64,000 nt of DNA from the NCBI GenBank assembly GCA_024195265.1, contig JAJLRJ010000010.1:2822981-2886980 (forward strand), in the 5' to 3' direction. The position numbers were made by a program, and so were the translations under genes. The notes below the pieces were generated by a model. It searched no databases, was not told the DNA's origin, and was given only the letters and a program-made list of their open reading frames with translations. The stretch is from Dendrophyllia cribrosa. Lineage: Eukaryota; Cnidaria; Anthozoa; Scleractinia; Dendrophylliidae. Below, in pieces: positions 34,223-47,165 of the stretch (positions are counted from its first letter, which is position 1; every line of letters starts with the position of its first letter).

Positions 34223-34812
34223 GTATCAGCATCCCACAATCTATGTGGTGGTTGCCAACTGGACAGTGCAAAATAGTCCTTGGTATATGAACAGAGATTC
34301 AGGTGGATCAGACCCATGTTTGCCCCAAAATTTTGATTCGTAACATATTAAACTATTTACAAGTACAGCTGAGTTTGAATTTAAATCAAACCACCTTCTC
34401 AAATCAGTCCTGCTACATGTGAGAAGGCAGTGTTGGAATTGAGTAAGGTTGTACCTCTTCCAAACCTCTAATTTCATTGGACATGGATGACCCACAGCTC
34501 TGTTGTTTTCAGTGCTAGGGTCCATTGTTCTTTTGTTTGTTCTATTGTTTTCTTAGCAAATCATGTGAGGCGTTTGGAAAGGTGCAACCTGAGCCTTGAA
34601 ATTAGGATGCGTCTACTTTGTCGAACGCATTGATTATTTTCTGTATAACTTTATTCATTAAGTTTCTGATATTATTATCTAGGAAATTCTTTTCTCCATA
34701 ATATTATTTACAACATAGTTTGTATCTTTATGAAAAATATAATAATTTCATGGCAAACTAGAAAAATTATTTTTAGGCAAATTACCACACATGTATAGTA
34801 TAAACTCCAGAG

Positions 34813-34818
34813 TTTATT
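34813..34818 (-). terminator. Polyadenylation signal for the BAR-like gene
   Basis: TTTATT on the plus strand (AATAAA on the minus strand) about 365 bp past the stop codon. Confidence 0.45.
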
Positions 34819-34862
34819 TTTATTAATCACAGGCAGCCTGACAAGAGACCAGTGGGTACTGA

Positions 34863-35142
34863 CTAACCCTTTTGCCTCCAGGGTCAATTGTGGAGACAGA
34901 TAACATAGTTCTAACTTTTGAGTCTGTCAATGAAATCCTATGGTGTGACCATTCAAATTAAACCTCTTCAGCAGTACTTTTGCATGGTACCATTTGTTCT
35001 AACTTTTGAGTCTTTTGATGAAATCCTATGGTGTGACCATTCAAATGAAACCTCTTCACCAGTACTATTTGTTTTTCCATATTTTACAAAATGAAATTGG
35101 GATTATTTTGATTTTTGGCACTCTTGGGAGTCAAAGGGTTAA
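34863..35142 (-). mobile_element. 88-bp-unit element, complete copy with terminal repeats
   Basis: Ends ctaacccttttgcctcc and ggagtcaaagggttaa are inverted repeats, showing that the 88-bp units (two here, on the minus strand) are the interior of a TIR-bounded element. Confidence 0.75.
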
Positions 35143-35183
35143 TCATCCACCAATCTCTTGTATCTGGGCTACCTGTTGTTGCA

Positions 35184-38100
35184 TTATTGATTAATGAGAT
35201 CAACATAAGTTGCAGGCTCGTTATCGTAATAAGACAGATCCTCTTCTGAATACCTCCTTTCCAACTGGTGATACAAATGCTTATTTTCAGATCTTGATTC
35301 TCTGCCAGCGTAACCTGTGCCCACTTCATTGATTGCTCCGTCACTTAGCACCTTCCAAAGCATCTTTTTTCTTTGGAAAAATGTTGGGTCAGTAAATGGC
35401 TCTGTGTACCCTTCGCTGTCAGAATCAGAATCACTTGAAATATTTGTCCTTGCATACCAGATCTTCCCAGATAGCTGCTGCGTCACAGATGTCACTTGTG
35501 CTGGAGCTGAAACTAACACAATAGTAAAAGTTAGAATACTGATTGGACACAGTCACTTTCTCATTTTGTACACAGTCCAACTTCCTACAGACACCACTGT
35601 ATACTGGGGACAATTTACTCAGGTAGTAATATGTATGTACTTATTGACTAAGTAGGAGGGCCAGATAGGAAAATAATTATTTGGTTCAAGGTCATGGTGT
35701 ACGGACAAAGTGCAGCGAGGTCTGTGTGCCATGACTGAGAGCCAAATATTTTCCCATCACAACCTAACTTAGTCAATAAGCATTTCATCATACAGCTGTA
35801 CATGTATGACCAATTTGGAGACAAAATTGCTTGCAATTTTAACACGCGAGGCTGACACTTTTTTTTTTTAACACACGCGGCTGACACACAGAAATAAAGT
35901 TTTTATTTATTTATTTATTTGTAGTACAACGTAACCGTACTGCTTCTTCCGACCCGCTCGCGCAAATGCTTACGGCCCTCATACAGGACTTTTATCAATG
36001 GTTTTGCAAAGAAAAGGCTCACAGGGCCGTATGGGTCACATGATAAGGAGAAAAAAGAACATTGTTATTATGAGTATTATAATTATGTTTTGACGGGAAT
36101 GTATTTTACATTAATTTGTTAACTTAAATTATTTTTACTATTTATTCATGAGTATTATTATGTTTTGAGTGGAATTAATTTAATTTACAATACTTTGTTA
36201 AGTTAAAATGTTATTCAATTTACTTATAAGTTATAATTAACACTAAACATACTTTTCCGTTCTGCTTTTTCTTTCCCTGAATTTGCTCTGAAAACAACCT
36301 GTTTTGCTGTAAGTTGATGTGTAAAAATAAAGTTAGAATCTTTTCCTTTCAATCTGTAACAATCTGTAATAATTATTATGAAAAGATATTAAACACTAGA
36401 TACTAGGGGAGCTTATTAATAAGCAACCATGATGGTGACGGCAGCGAGAATCAGGCACAAAACAGTAGGTTTAATGAGCAAAAACAATTCCTCTGCACAT
36501 GCATTTCACATTTTGGTACATTTCTTTGCCATGATCCCCACAAAACAAATTCTACACTGTAGGTTTTGTGGAGAACATAAACACATGATGGTTATTAATT
36601 AATTGAAGGTCCTGCAAGAGCATAACCAGCCTATGTGGAATTTAGGGTTTTTTTTATTTTTTCTTGTTCAGCTTTGTCCATTTTTGGCATGAACTACAAA
36701 TTACTTGATTTTAGTGTTGCATTAAAGACTCCAAATGCGAAACATCTTTCGGCCGGCCAGCAAGAACTCACTTCGAGCTGCCCAAAGCTGTATATCAAGA
36801 GCCCGACCACGCACAGCGGACCCATCTGCCACTGTCACAAAGCATGTCGGGCAATCCTACGACAAAACCGAAATGGAGTTCCTGCCCGAAAATTATAATA
36901 TTGCAAAATACTATAAATCTGAAAGCACTTCAGATATCGGGCATTTCGACCGTGGCATGGGATGGGAAATGGCCCACAACTCTCAAAGCTGCCCCTTTTC
37001 TGATCCCAAGTGATTACAGACTTTCCCGCCGGCTCGAACTTGTCCACCAAGGTCGGTTTTTCACCTCCAGCGCTAAATGGTGCTTCAGACACAAGGAAGG
37101 ACAAGAAACACGACTCATACACGTTCGCTTACACACGCTACTATACAGATATGGCGATATGTTGCTGTAGTGAGCTCACGGTAGATAAGCGAGCCAGGCG
37201 TGCGTAAATAACAGTATTTTCGTTCAGGTTGTTGGCACTGGTCAGAAGTATTGCAGTCGCGTATTCTCACGGCCAAACTGCTTTGAAATGGCTTCGCAAT
37301 TGCGCTCTGAATGTACAGTCAAAGCACTGGAGGGCCAGAACTCTGCTTTTTTCAGGTGAAATTAGTCAAATTCCTTAGGGTTAGTGCAAATTTGACAAGG
37401 CTTTATGATATTATTCGTTGTACGATAAAATGAGGCAAATTTGAGCGAGAAAAAATTAAAAAAGGTCTTAAATTCCACATAGGCTGGTTATGCTCTCGGG
37501 CCTTCAATTATAATAATCCTTTCTCTATTTGAACTGGAAAGCCATCCCTAACAATTCAGCTCCTCGACAATTCAGTCACATAAAACAAATTGATCAACTA
37601 CAAAGTACTTTAAAAGAGTGCAAATTCGTTTTTTTTCAATGACATTTTACTTTTGCATTGCCAGCCATCATCATTGCTTATTAATAAGCTTGCCCGGCCT
37701 ACTACTAGGACACACTGTCTTTTAATTCCTAATTGTATCAAATCTGCAAAAAGCATACTAACCATTTTTTGGCAAAGGGGGAGGTGGTGAAGTGGGTGGT
37801 GGGCGTAGATCATTCAATGACAGCGGCCTCCGGTGGTTTGGATCCATTCCTGAATTCTCCTTAACCCCCAGATGTTGCTGTGGCAAGGGTTGAGGTTTTC
37901 GCCTTTGCTTGCCACCTTTCACATTTTCCTTACCCCGCTTCTGTTCTGATGGAGCGTCAACGTAATAATATTCTACAGCGTTTTCTTTTTTGGTTGACAT
38001 AGGAGTGGAGACTGCGTACAAGTAAGGTTGGGTTGACTGTGACATTGCTGCTAACTGCTTGGACAACTCTGGGTCAATTTGCAAGTCCCTTGCGAGATCA

Positions 38101-41100
38101 TTTACTACGGTTCTTGTTTGGCCAGCACCTAAGGAACATGAAATACATTGAAATGAATACTAAATTATCGATATCAGAGAAAGAGATCATCGCAATTATG
38201 CGACAACTGAAGGAGTTGCAAATTTATTGAGCCTGGAAAAAGTTTTCCAAGCCTGAACAAGATTTGTGACCTGCAATACAAGTGCAAACCCAATACCACT
38301 ACCGGTCATTGTTTTTGTACTCATCAAAAGAGATATATATATATATATATGTGTGATGTGTATGAACTGATGTTATTTAAAATCACTGCCTGGCTAGCGT
38401 AGTTGGTAGAGCACCAGTTTACAGAGTGGGAGATCGCAGGTTCAAATCCCAGTCGGACCAACACTTAGGGTCTTAAAATAATTGAGGATGAAGTTGCTGC
38501 CTTTGCTAATTAAAGGGAAAAGATCATTGCAGTTATGCAGCACCAGTTGAAGGAGTTACACAATAGCCTGAGGTAAACATTTTCAAGCTTCAATGGGATT
38601 TGAACCCCGGATGACCTTTACAACAGCATTGCTTTTATCTATGAAAGAAGGTAACTATAAAGTTGCACCCAAAATTTGAAATTTACTGAAGGCTGCGGGA
38701 ATCCAAACTTCCTGTTTCCAGTTGAGTGTACCCTTTATCTGCTGAGTTCCTACCTCAAACCACTAACGTTGGTTCCTGTCACCATGCACATTTTATTTTT
38801 TGCTTTCTTTAATATATGTTATTTTACTCGAAGAAATTAGCTTCTGCACAAGCTACACTTAAATTTGAGTTAAAATAAAGTTTATGTATGTATGTATGTA
38901 TGTATGTATTGCAAAATAATGTAAAAATTTTGTCTTCCTCCTCCCCTCCCCCCCCCCCCCCCCCCCCCCGAAATTCCCACCACGGTACCAGTTTCCTTCA
39001 GCTTTTAACCCCTCCCCCCTCCATACAAAACAATGTCCCACTTTTGGCTGGGTTGTTACTTTTGAGAGGGGTTGTAGAAATGTTATTTGCAGGATAGTTA
39101 TTATTCATATTTTAATTTGTAAAATGTAATATTGTGATTATGATATATTAATTAATTAATTTCATTTTTTTTATTTTATTTTAATTTTTTATTTTAATGT
39201 TGTTTTATAGTTGGTATGATGTCTTCGGATTTTACCGACTTATTAAATGTAGAATGTAGATGTAGAATCTTTAAAGTCTTTTTATATTGTAGGTAATGGT
39301 AATTTTACCATTATCATTATTGTCAATCAATGGTCAAGTTTTGCTTCCTATCGTCACATACCAGGAAATACTTTGGTCGCTGTCAGCTGAGTGGGTGTGT
39401 CAGGAATAAAACTTGCCAGTTTCCTGTAAGCTTCTGCAACCAGCAAAGTTTTTGAGGCCCACTGATCAAGTCCATCAGCAATCTGGCACAATGAGTCTCT
39501 AAGGTTACGAGCCTGCAAAAAAATGCATCTGCATGAAGGGTCGGCACACATGAGGTGACTAATTATGGTAATCAAGTCACCTGCAGTTATTTAGTACACA
39601 AAGAGACTGGTTGCAGTGACTAATTTGATTTTTTATTGTTTTTTTTTTTTTTTCTGTCAGTGATGATGCTCATGAGCAGTACACAGAAGGCAACTAACTT
39701 GTTGCAGGAACAGTTTGATTTGACCTTTGATTTCTTTTATTTGGTCACAGTGACTTTAACATAGTTGCAAGAGCAGTACACACAAGAAGATCTTGCCGAG
39801 ACTAGTCATCAAGACCAGTCACTTCAATTTTAACCAGTTAATTTGAATTTCTGCAACCATTCGCCACAACCAAATTTTGGTTGCCGCAATTATTTTTTTA
39901 GCCAAAAATTAGTAGTTCACATGAAGGAACTTAGTCGCCCTGTGTGTGCAGAATTTTAAGATGAGGCCCATTTATTTGATCTCCTCTAGTTTAATAACAA
40001 ACCGACTTAAAAACAGCTTCATCTGTTTGCGTTATCAGTGTCTTAAAGAGCTTCATCATAGAGATGTCTTAGGGCTAATATACATGGTACAGCTTAATGT
40101 TGCATGAAACATACTAACACCATGCTTACGACATGACTTGATTTATGCAAAGCAATTCTTGTTTTAAGAATGTTGTAAGCAATGGCGTAAGTGTGTCACA
40201 TGCAACAAAGTTGTATCGTGTAAATCAGCCCTTAGAGGGGTGCACATGTATAGCTTATAGTGGTAGAGAGGTCAGTTAGAAATTCCACACAATGTTACCT
40301 TAAATATTTCATGCTTTGTTGTTTTAACTTCTAGTTCTGCTTGCTCCTGTTCTGCTTGTGAAATGACCTACAGTTTAGAAAATGGTGAAAAATGAGACAA
40401 AAGTAGTAGAAAACTCCAGTTACTGCATTGGCATTGCATTAAGTTTTTTCTGCCAAAAACTAATAAGGCTCAAAGGGGCAAAAAAAATGTCAGTCTATAG
40501 ACCTTTGAGCTATCAACAACAACAACAATAACCTTTATTTACATCCACAACTGAAAAATTTACATTTTTAGATAGCTAATACAAGCAGGACAAAATTTAG
40601 TTACAAAAAGATGATACATTATCAGCCTTAACTGATCGCATGATCTAATTAAAAATATAGTTACGTTCATGAAAATATGGCACTTTTTTGTAGATTTTTA
40701 TTGTTCTAAACATTTACAGAGGTCTGAGGCCCATGAAAACTTCCGAATCCTTCGAGACATCTTCAGACATTTTCGGAATAGATCGGGTTCTCTTAGGATT
40801 TGGTCGGGTTGCCTTCGGAAATCCTGGCACTCCCACGAAAAAATTCTCACGCCTATCACTCAGAAAAAGTTGGCAGGTATTAGGGGTGTAACGGTTCATA
40901 TTCCTTGCGATTCGATTTCGATTATTGCCTTTTGATTTTGAATATTTTGATTCGATTATGCAAATGTTTCTTGCAGATAGTTTTAGACTTATCTGTTGTA
41001 CCGTCTTTAGCCGGAAAACCATAATATTTCCACACAGCTGATCTAAAAGCAACCTCGTTCCCAAGGTGGCAGAATCACGATTGCTTGGTCGTGGTCGGCA

Positions 41101-44100
41101 TTCCCTTGGTCGTTCGTCGCCATGTTTGAGAATGTGACAATAAGCGTGTTGCGCATGGTTTGCCTTATTTGGAAATTCTCAAGGGGTGGTAGAAAAGCAG
41201 CAATTTTACCAGGCAACACAAAATGGCGCATGGACTGCAAATGCCTTTGCTCATCAATCAAAAAAGCACATTTTAAAGAGTTCTGAATTCTGATTTCACA
41301 ATATAATAACTCATTGAGGGCACCCTGGAAAAGGTATACCAAAATCGAACCAAAATCGAAACGTGGAAGCAAAGAATCATGAATCGAACCGAATGGTCAT
41401 AATCGCGATTAATCGAGAATTCAAGAGACTGAATCTGCCACTTAAGTCCAGAACAACGCTAAGAAGCAACATTATTATGCATTTATGCATATTTATGCAT
41501 TTCAATTATGCATGTGTCATTTATGCATATATGCAATTAGGGAAGTAGTCATAACAAGTATACTCGAGGAGGACCCACCTTGTGTAGGGGTAGGGGGGTT
41601 ATGCAAGATACCAGCACCTATCTGATGGGTGTAATCCATGGACATAATTTTTTGGCCTAAAAATTGGAGATGAGACTTAAATATTCTGTGTGCATGAAGC
41701 TTGCATTGCTAGTAAAACGGCACAGGAAGATTTGAATCTTTTTCTCAGTTTCTACTCCTGATACAATGGGCGCTATACCAACAAGACACCATCTTTTTTA
41801 GGTGGAGGAGAGGGGGTACATAAAGAGACCACCAGTCTTTTTGTAAAATGGTGGGTCCTGTCCGAGTACAATAGTTTTGACCATTTCCCTTGTGCAAAAA
41901 TTATGCCAAAAATGAAAATATAATTTCAGAAGTTGCAAGCAAAAATATATGTCTAGGATGTCAATTGTACTGCTACTGCCTAAGGGCATAAACATCAATT
42001 GGACCAGTTAGCACTATCACAACTAGCTCAATGTCATAAAATTGATAAATACCTCTACCATTTCATTTGATATGGTCCGGGGTCTCCCGCCATCACTTTT
42101 TCTCTTGGTTTGATCCAGCTGTATAATAAAGTGTTCAAAATATTGACAGTAAGAAATGTTGGTATAGAGCTGAGCGCAAGTTTTACTTGCAACAAAAATA
42201 TTGAAAGAAAATGTGCAAAAAATCTTTGCAATCTACTGCCATTTTTACCTGCTTTTGAACTCTGTTCATTTTAGTTGCATGCATTGCTTCTCGTTTCCTT
42301 GCTTCATTCAAAGCCTTCTCCTGTTGGAGAACTTCTTTGAAGCTTTTTCTGTATTTATGATACTGTATGAAAACAACCAGAAGACATTAGTAATTAAAAG
42401 TACATTTTAGTTTATAACAACAACCAAGACAATTACAGTACCATAAAAGACTTTAAGGTCATTGTTTATCATTTTAGTATAGGCACAGTAATAAAGTGTA
42501 TTCAGTTGTTTGTCTCACAATGAATTCACTGTAGATGCAGATCAACTGATTGACAGCTTCTCACTGGAATAACGAGGACCGCGTTCGACCAATCACAGCC
42601 GACCATTGTGATACTAACGATCAATCAGTCGACCTCATCGTCTGATGAAGACTAGCAGTAATTAGCAGTCCAAACATTGCAATGTACATCTCAAGTTAAG
42701 TGAATTATCATGAGACAAACAACGAACAAAGACATTGTACATGTAGGTTTTTTTTTTGTCAAAAATTTTAAATGACCTAATTAAAGACCTGGAAATTGAG
42801 AAACCTCAAAAAATACCTCTTCACCAAAATCCTTCCACAATGTTGTCCACATACTGGAAACTTCGAAAACCTTGCTGAAGACATCCTGAAGAGCCAGATT
42901 CTCTTCACTCTTGGCCCATTTTAACATAGTTATGGATGCTATTTGAAAATAAATAAATAAATAAATAAATAAAACAAGCAGGTTTCAGCATCTCTAAATC
43001 AGAAACCATCTGCAGGAAATAGGTTTCAACCTTTTGTAAACAATTCATCAGGTAAGCTCTCATATCTTGTTTCTATATACATGTACAGTAACAATAAGAG
43101 CAAGCACTGTCATTTGTGACAATCTCTCTTAAGGAGGCTCGAAAGGGTTTTCCGCTGCGTGCACGCGCGATGTGCACTCGTCATGCATTGACGCATGCGT
43201 CAGCTGATTTTCCTATCAAAACGTAGCGCGCGCAGCTCACCGGAAATGAAAATACTGCGTAAAATCGCGTGAACCGGAAATAAATCGTGCATAAAATATT
43301 CCTCTTATCTCAAAAATTTGCTCGGTGACCTATGTTGAAATTTTGCATGCAAGTAGCATTCAACTTTATCTAACATTTGAGACATTTTAGAAAAAACTGT
43401 ACAGTGGAATTTTTTTAAATCTTTAAAAGGCCTTTTTCGATTTATCTCGATTTCCACAATACAGATTTTTTTCAAATTTACACAGGAAGTGAAGAATATT
43501 GCAAACTTTTAAAAACGCTTATAAAAAACATAGGTCACCGAGTTAGTTTCAAAGATTTATTTAAAAAACTGACTTTTGAGGGGTATGTCTTTGGAGGGTT
43601 ACAGTTACCATGACAACAGATATGACGTCATAAATGGTCTTGAAGCAAACTTTAACAACCATGTCATAAGCTTATCTATAATTTGTTTCAGAGACTAAAA
43701 CCATAAAATTTTAATGTTTAATTGTTCTGACGTGTACCTAAGCTGTAAGAAACTCTTTCGAGCCTCCTTAAGCTATCATAGTTCACATTAGATTTTCATA
43801 TGCTTGTTGCGGTGATTCCAGAAAATTGCCAGTTGTGGCTGCCACCGTACAATGGCTTCAAAACTGAATTATTTATGTTTCTAATCATAGCAATCAGGAT
43901 GCATCTTTTAATTGATCACCATGACTAGCAAACATAAATTGTCACTATCTGGTATGTGAGTGAAACTCGAAAATATGCTCGCTGTTGTGCTTGAAGTCAA
44001 AGCTCCAGTCACACATGTATATTTGATTATTTCAAAACTTTTAAACAAAGCAGACTTCAAATGGGATGGAAACATGGTCAATTAATGCAAGCAGCCAGAA

Positions 44101-44890
44101 AAGACGCTTGGGATTTTTGATTGTTATCATTCAGTTTCCCTGGGATGAGCATAGAAAATCGTCAAGTGTCTCACTAGTTTTTAGCGCCCACATGTGGTTC
44201 ATGATCTAAAATTGTTTAAGCTAAAACACTTATGTGACCCTCAGTAAACGCTGACCAACTCTCCTCAGGTATTTTGAGTGGTTCAGCTTATGACAGACTG
44301 AGTAGGATGCTATTTTTGCAATGGCTAAAACAAGAGCACTTGTTAGTCGCTTGCACAAGGAAATGCCAGAGAACGAATTTATTGTGCACCATGACTGCGC
44401 GAACAATCACGTTAAAGAAATGAATATCAGAGACAGACGACTGAAAGAAATCCTGGAATTACATAAAGTTAACACAACAAACAAAAGAGAATTATGTACA
44501 AATAATTTTTATGTACAATACAACTGAAAAACTATTACATGGCATTACCCATCGATGAGGTCATTGAAGTTTACACAATTTGAAATTATTTGAGACCAAA
44601 TACGACCTGACATGTGACCTCGAATCAATCAAAATATCATCCTTTAAGATAATCATATCCTTCTTCTCTCATATTTTGATCTTCCCTCGTATTTTGATCT
44701 GCTAGTTTACGCTTTCCTGGTAAAATTAGCTGCAAAACAGAATATTAAACTTACCATCCGCTTTGGCGATCACAACTTTCTGAAAGGTTTCATAGACGAC
44801 TTTCTCGTCAAATATGAGCAATCCAAGTGATCCATGTCCATCTCTGGAGTTTTTAACCTTATTGGCGGCTCGACGAAAAATTCTCGCCAT
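35184..44890 (-). CDS. BAR-like helical protein with Pro- and Tyr-rich tail, 8 coding exons
   Basis: Minus-strand exons 44755-44890, 42817-42938, 42249-42362, 42053-42118, 40299-40367, 39362-39512, 37763-38128 and 35184-35506 join in frame through GT-AG introns to 448 residues. Residues 1-270 are mostly amphipathic helix with Lys/Glu/Gln-rich stretches (for example YHKYRKSFKEVLQQEKALNE, VISQAEQEQAELEVKTTKHE) and an Arg/Lys-rich start (MARIFRRAANKVKNSR). This is the pattern of a BAR or related membrane-curving domain and recalls CBAR/FAM92 proteins, but I cannot assign the family firmly. The tail has a basic linker, PPPTSPPPPLP (SH3/EVH1-type ligand), an SDSDSDSEG acidic patch and Tyr sites such as EYYYVDAP, DLSYYDNEP and YVDLINQ that could be phosphorylated. 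Inferred role: a membrane/cytoskeleton adaptor. No signal peptide or membrane segment. Confidence 0.88.
36601..37509. mobile_element. About 0.9-kb TIR element in the last intron of the BAR-like gene
   Basis: Inverted ends of about 45 bp: aattgaaggtcctgcaagag, cataaccagcctatgtggaa and their mirror at 37468-37509. The centre (36735-37210) is more GC-rich than its surroundings and open in several overlapping frames, but no protein family is recognisable. Confidence 0.75.
38386..38530 (+). mobile_element. tRNA-derived SINE
   Basis: A-box TAGCGTAGTTGG (38395-38406) and B-box GGTTCAAATCC (38439-38449) have the spacing of a Pol III internal promoter, followed by a non-tRNA body (cttagggtcttaaaataatt). 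The D and anticodon stems pair poorly, so a functional tRNA is unlikely. Lies in an intron of the BAR-like gene, opposite strand. Confidence 0.65.
38884..38909. repeat. TATG microsatellite
   Basis: Six tandem tatg units. Other short simple repeats: (at)n at about 38332-38351, (aaat)n at 42949-42973 and (ttta)n near 35901-35922. Confidence 0.85.
40072..40231. mobile_element. 160-bp MITE with TTA duplication
   Basis: Ends gggctaatatacatggtaca and the mirror of tgtatcgtgtaaatcagccc, flanked by TTA at 40069-40071 and 40232-40234. Intron of the BAR-like gene. Confidence 0.75.
40881..41421. mobile_element. Possible hAT-type remnant
   Basis: Starts taggggtgtaacggttcat and gattcgatttcgatt, and ends with aatcgaaccgaa and aatcgcgattaatcga, resembling the ends of non-autonomous hAT elements in many animals. 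Boundaries are uncertain. Confidence 0.35.
42642..42676 (+). other. Degenerate hammerhead-like motif in the first intron of the BAR-like gene
   Basis: CTGATGA is followed by a possible GACTAGCA/GCAGTC stem and then CAAAC instead of GAAAC. The core G12 equivalent is lost, so catalysis is unlikely. Included because it resembles the other two copies. Confidence 0.25.
43129..43771. mobile_element. Family L element, copy 1, TTAA at both ends
   Basis: 643 bp with ends TTAAGGAGGCTCGAAAGGGT and its mirror ending ctcctTTAA. About 640 bp of interior is shared with 33597-34222. Ends at TTAA suggest a piggyBac-like mechanism. No ORF. Intron 1 of the BAR-like gene. Confidence 0.8.
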
Positions 44891-45110
44891 AATTGCGTTC
44901 GTTAAACTGACAGAAAATTGGAAAATCGTTCTTCTTCGCTTCAAGTTGATGTCAAGTGTTGTTGTGTGTAAAATTGTGGTGGAATGGCGGAAATGGATTA
45001 GATATCTGCTCCAGCCGAGCTTGAGCCCAGACTCCTTTGCCCGGAAGTGATGTGAACTGGGCGGAACAATCGAAGTGGAACCGGAAGTGTAATGGAGACT
45101 CCCTTTTGAC
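44891..45110 (-). promoter_or_regulatory. Probable promoter of the BAR-like gene with two ETS sites
   Basis: Two identical CCGGAAGTG motifs (45041 and 45081 on the plus strand), 40 bp apart, lie 150-200 bp upstream of the start codon. ETS/GABP sites are typical of TATA-less promoters. Confidence 0.5.
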
Positions 45111-46444
45111 GCGTTTTGATGTGAACAATACAGCGTATTTTTTGTTTTAAACGTTAATAATATTTGGGCTGTACCAGCCTTCATCAGAATATATGGTATA
45201 CAAAACCCAGGTGGTAACATAACGCAAAAATTTCCAAAACTGTTTTATCCATCGATAAAGGAAGGAAATTCATTTTATGGCTGGCTCTGGTGAGCGGGAA
45301 AGGTGAAGCAAATCCTGCGCTCTGATTGGTTACCCTACCTATCTTGCCCGCTGTGTTCATGAAGTCCATATATAGTCCTTAATTGACCAAACTTATTCGG
45401 TCAAAGTGGTTGAATATTGGCCTCGTTTGTTTGTTTTTGGTTTTGTTTGTTTGTTTGTTGTTGTTTTTTTTTTTTGCGATTTTGCGGACCGAGAATATTA
45501 TTAATAATATTATTATACCGAGAGTAATTCGAGTCCGCCAAAAGAAAAAAGAAAAAACTTGGCTGATCACCGGCACCCAGTCATCTTGGCTTCACACGAC
45601 GTACGTGACGGCCGACCGTGACGCAGATCCGTATGTGACGGTCATCCGTGACGTTAGGGTTGGAAAAGTCGACCAGTGTTCCAAGTCAGTCACGTGCCCA
45701 AGCTCTTGCTACTCGTGCTACTGATCAGTAGAGAGGGAGACTCTATGAACGAGAATGGCATGAAAATAGTACTTCTATTGGACCTTGTACTCGCACTTCA
45801 GTCCAAGGGTCCTTACGCGCTCCAGTCCTCCTATTGTTGTTAAGTTCAAGGAGGAGGGCATTGGGGTTTTCGGTTTTTCGGTTTTGGCCATTTTTGAGAT
45901 CGGTTTTTCGGTTTTTGCCAGTCAAAAGTTCCGGGTTTTCGGTTTTTGCGGAGGTTTTTCAGTTTTGTTCTTTCGACTCCTAGTTTCTAGACCTTTTTAT
46001 TCAACCTCGATCAACCCGTGTAGGTTCACGTGATGCGCCATCCAAGTGACGTTGTCGGTAAAAGTGGCCAACAACTGAGGCATTACAAGTTTTGCCTGAT
46101 CGGTTCTATTGCAATAGCTTTAAAATGAAAGAAGATAGACGAACTTATAGAAATCGCTTATAGAGGGTGGCCGCTTAATACAAGGCCGTTAACACATACA
46201 GGTTCGACTGTAGTTGTGATTTCGCTGTGGCTGATCAAGGGTCAGGGGTTTAAGCTAGGTTTGTGAATTTGGTACTTTGATCATTATGTTCGGCGGTTTT
46301 TCGGTTTTGATCGATCTTTATTGCTGTTTTTCGGTTTTCACGGAATTTTTGAGCGGTTTTCCGGTTTCTTATAGGCCCCAATGCCCACTTCTTCAAGGTC
46401 AAATTTGAGCGTTGCTTCTTAGCAAGAGAAGATCAGTCAATTCA

Positions 46445-46730
46445 AACTCTGGCCAAACAGGAACGAAAGTCAACGCAACATAATTTGCGGACAAACTTGC
46501 GTTGTGTAGCCAAACAGACTCGTAAATTGACACAAGTTGTTCGCAAAACACACACACAAAAAAAATACCATGCATGCGCCTACGTCAAAGTAGACAGTAG
46601 CGAGATTCACTTGCGTTCATTTGCAAGTCTACTTGTGTTTGAGTGTCTATTTGTGTTTGGTTAAACGAGGAAAAATTTGCGTCTACTTGTGGATAAATTT
46701 AAGTTCGATCAAAGCTACTGCAAGGCACTT
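46445..46730. mobile_element. MITE-like repeat, family K, copy 2
   Basis: Bounded by ctggccaaacagg and an aatttaagttcgatcaaag-containing right part; rich in acttgcg/tgcgttg, like 9183-9460. Confidence 0.5.
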
Positions 46731-46734
46731 TCTT

Positions 46735-47165
46735 GGCGCGGGGGGTGTACTCCCTTATATGACCTATACGGGGACGTGCCCCTGGACAGGGTATGGTTTT
46801 TGGCATTTTTGTCCTGAACAGGGTATATAATTTAACGTGAGTCTGTCCTAAACAGGGTCTGAATCTGTCCTAAACAGGGTATGGTTCCAGTTACTTTAGC
46901 GCTTGTGGCGACTTACCTTGTCGTGATTAGTATATTCATGCGAAGGCGAAGTCGTTTTCTTTTCAAAGGATCCGTCTACCATTTTTTAAAGCTCAGATCA
47001 ATAACCACGCTCGAGCCGTGTCCTAGACAGGGTCCTAAAATAGAGGGTGTTGTCCTACACAGGGTAGGTATTTTTGTTTATTTTTGTCCTAAACAGGATC
47101 AGGGTCTCAGACCCTCAGCGGCACCCCTATACCCAAATATTGGTCAAGTTCCTCCCCCCCCGCGT
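46735..47165. repeat. Direct-repeat region with gtcctaaacaggg units
   Basis: At least six spaced copies of gtcct(a/g)aacaggg(t) between GC-homopolymer ends (gcgcggggggtgtactccc and ctccccccccgcg). Probably the interior of a decayed transposon; short frames inside are not convincing genes. Confidence 0.6.

Larger units (their letters stand above)
32426..35183. other. Intergenic between convergent BIVM and the BAR-like gene
   Basis: AT-rich. It contains a gtacagtgtagtac-type simple repeat (32750-32825), a short TIR element (33463-33574), a 626-bp TTAA-type element (33597-34222) and an 88-bp repeat element (34863-35142). No gene is supported. Confidence 0.65.

Noticed and set aside
36735..37207. 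Overlapping open frames inside a TIR element
   Set aside because: Three overlapping frames with no family match; kept only as a possible captured fragment.
38386..38460. tRNA gene
   Set aside because: A and B boxes are good but D and anticodon stems pair poorly and a SINE body follows.
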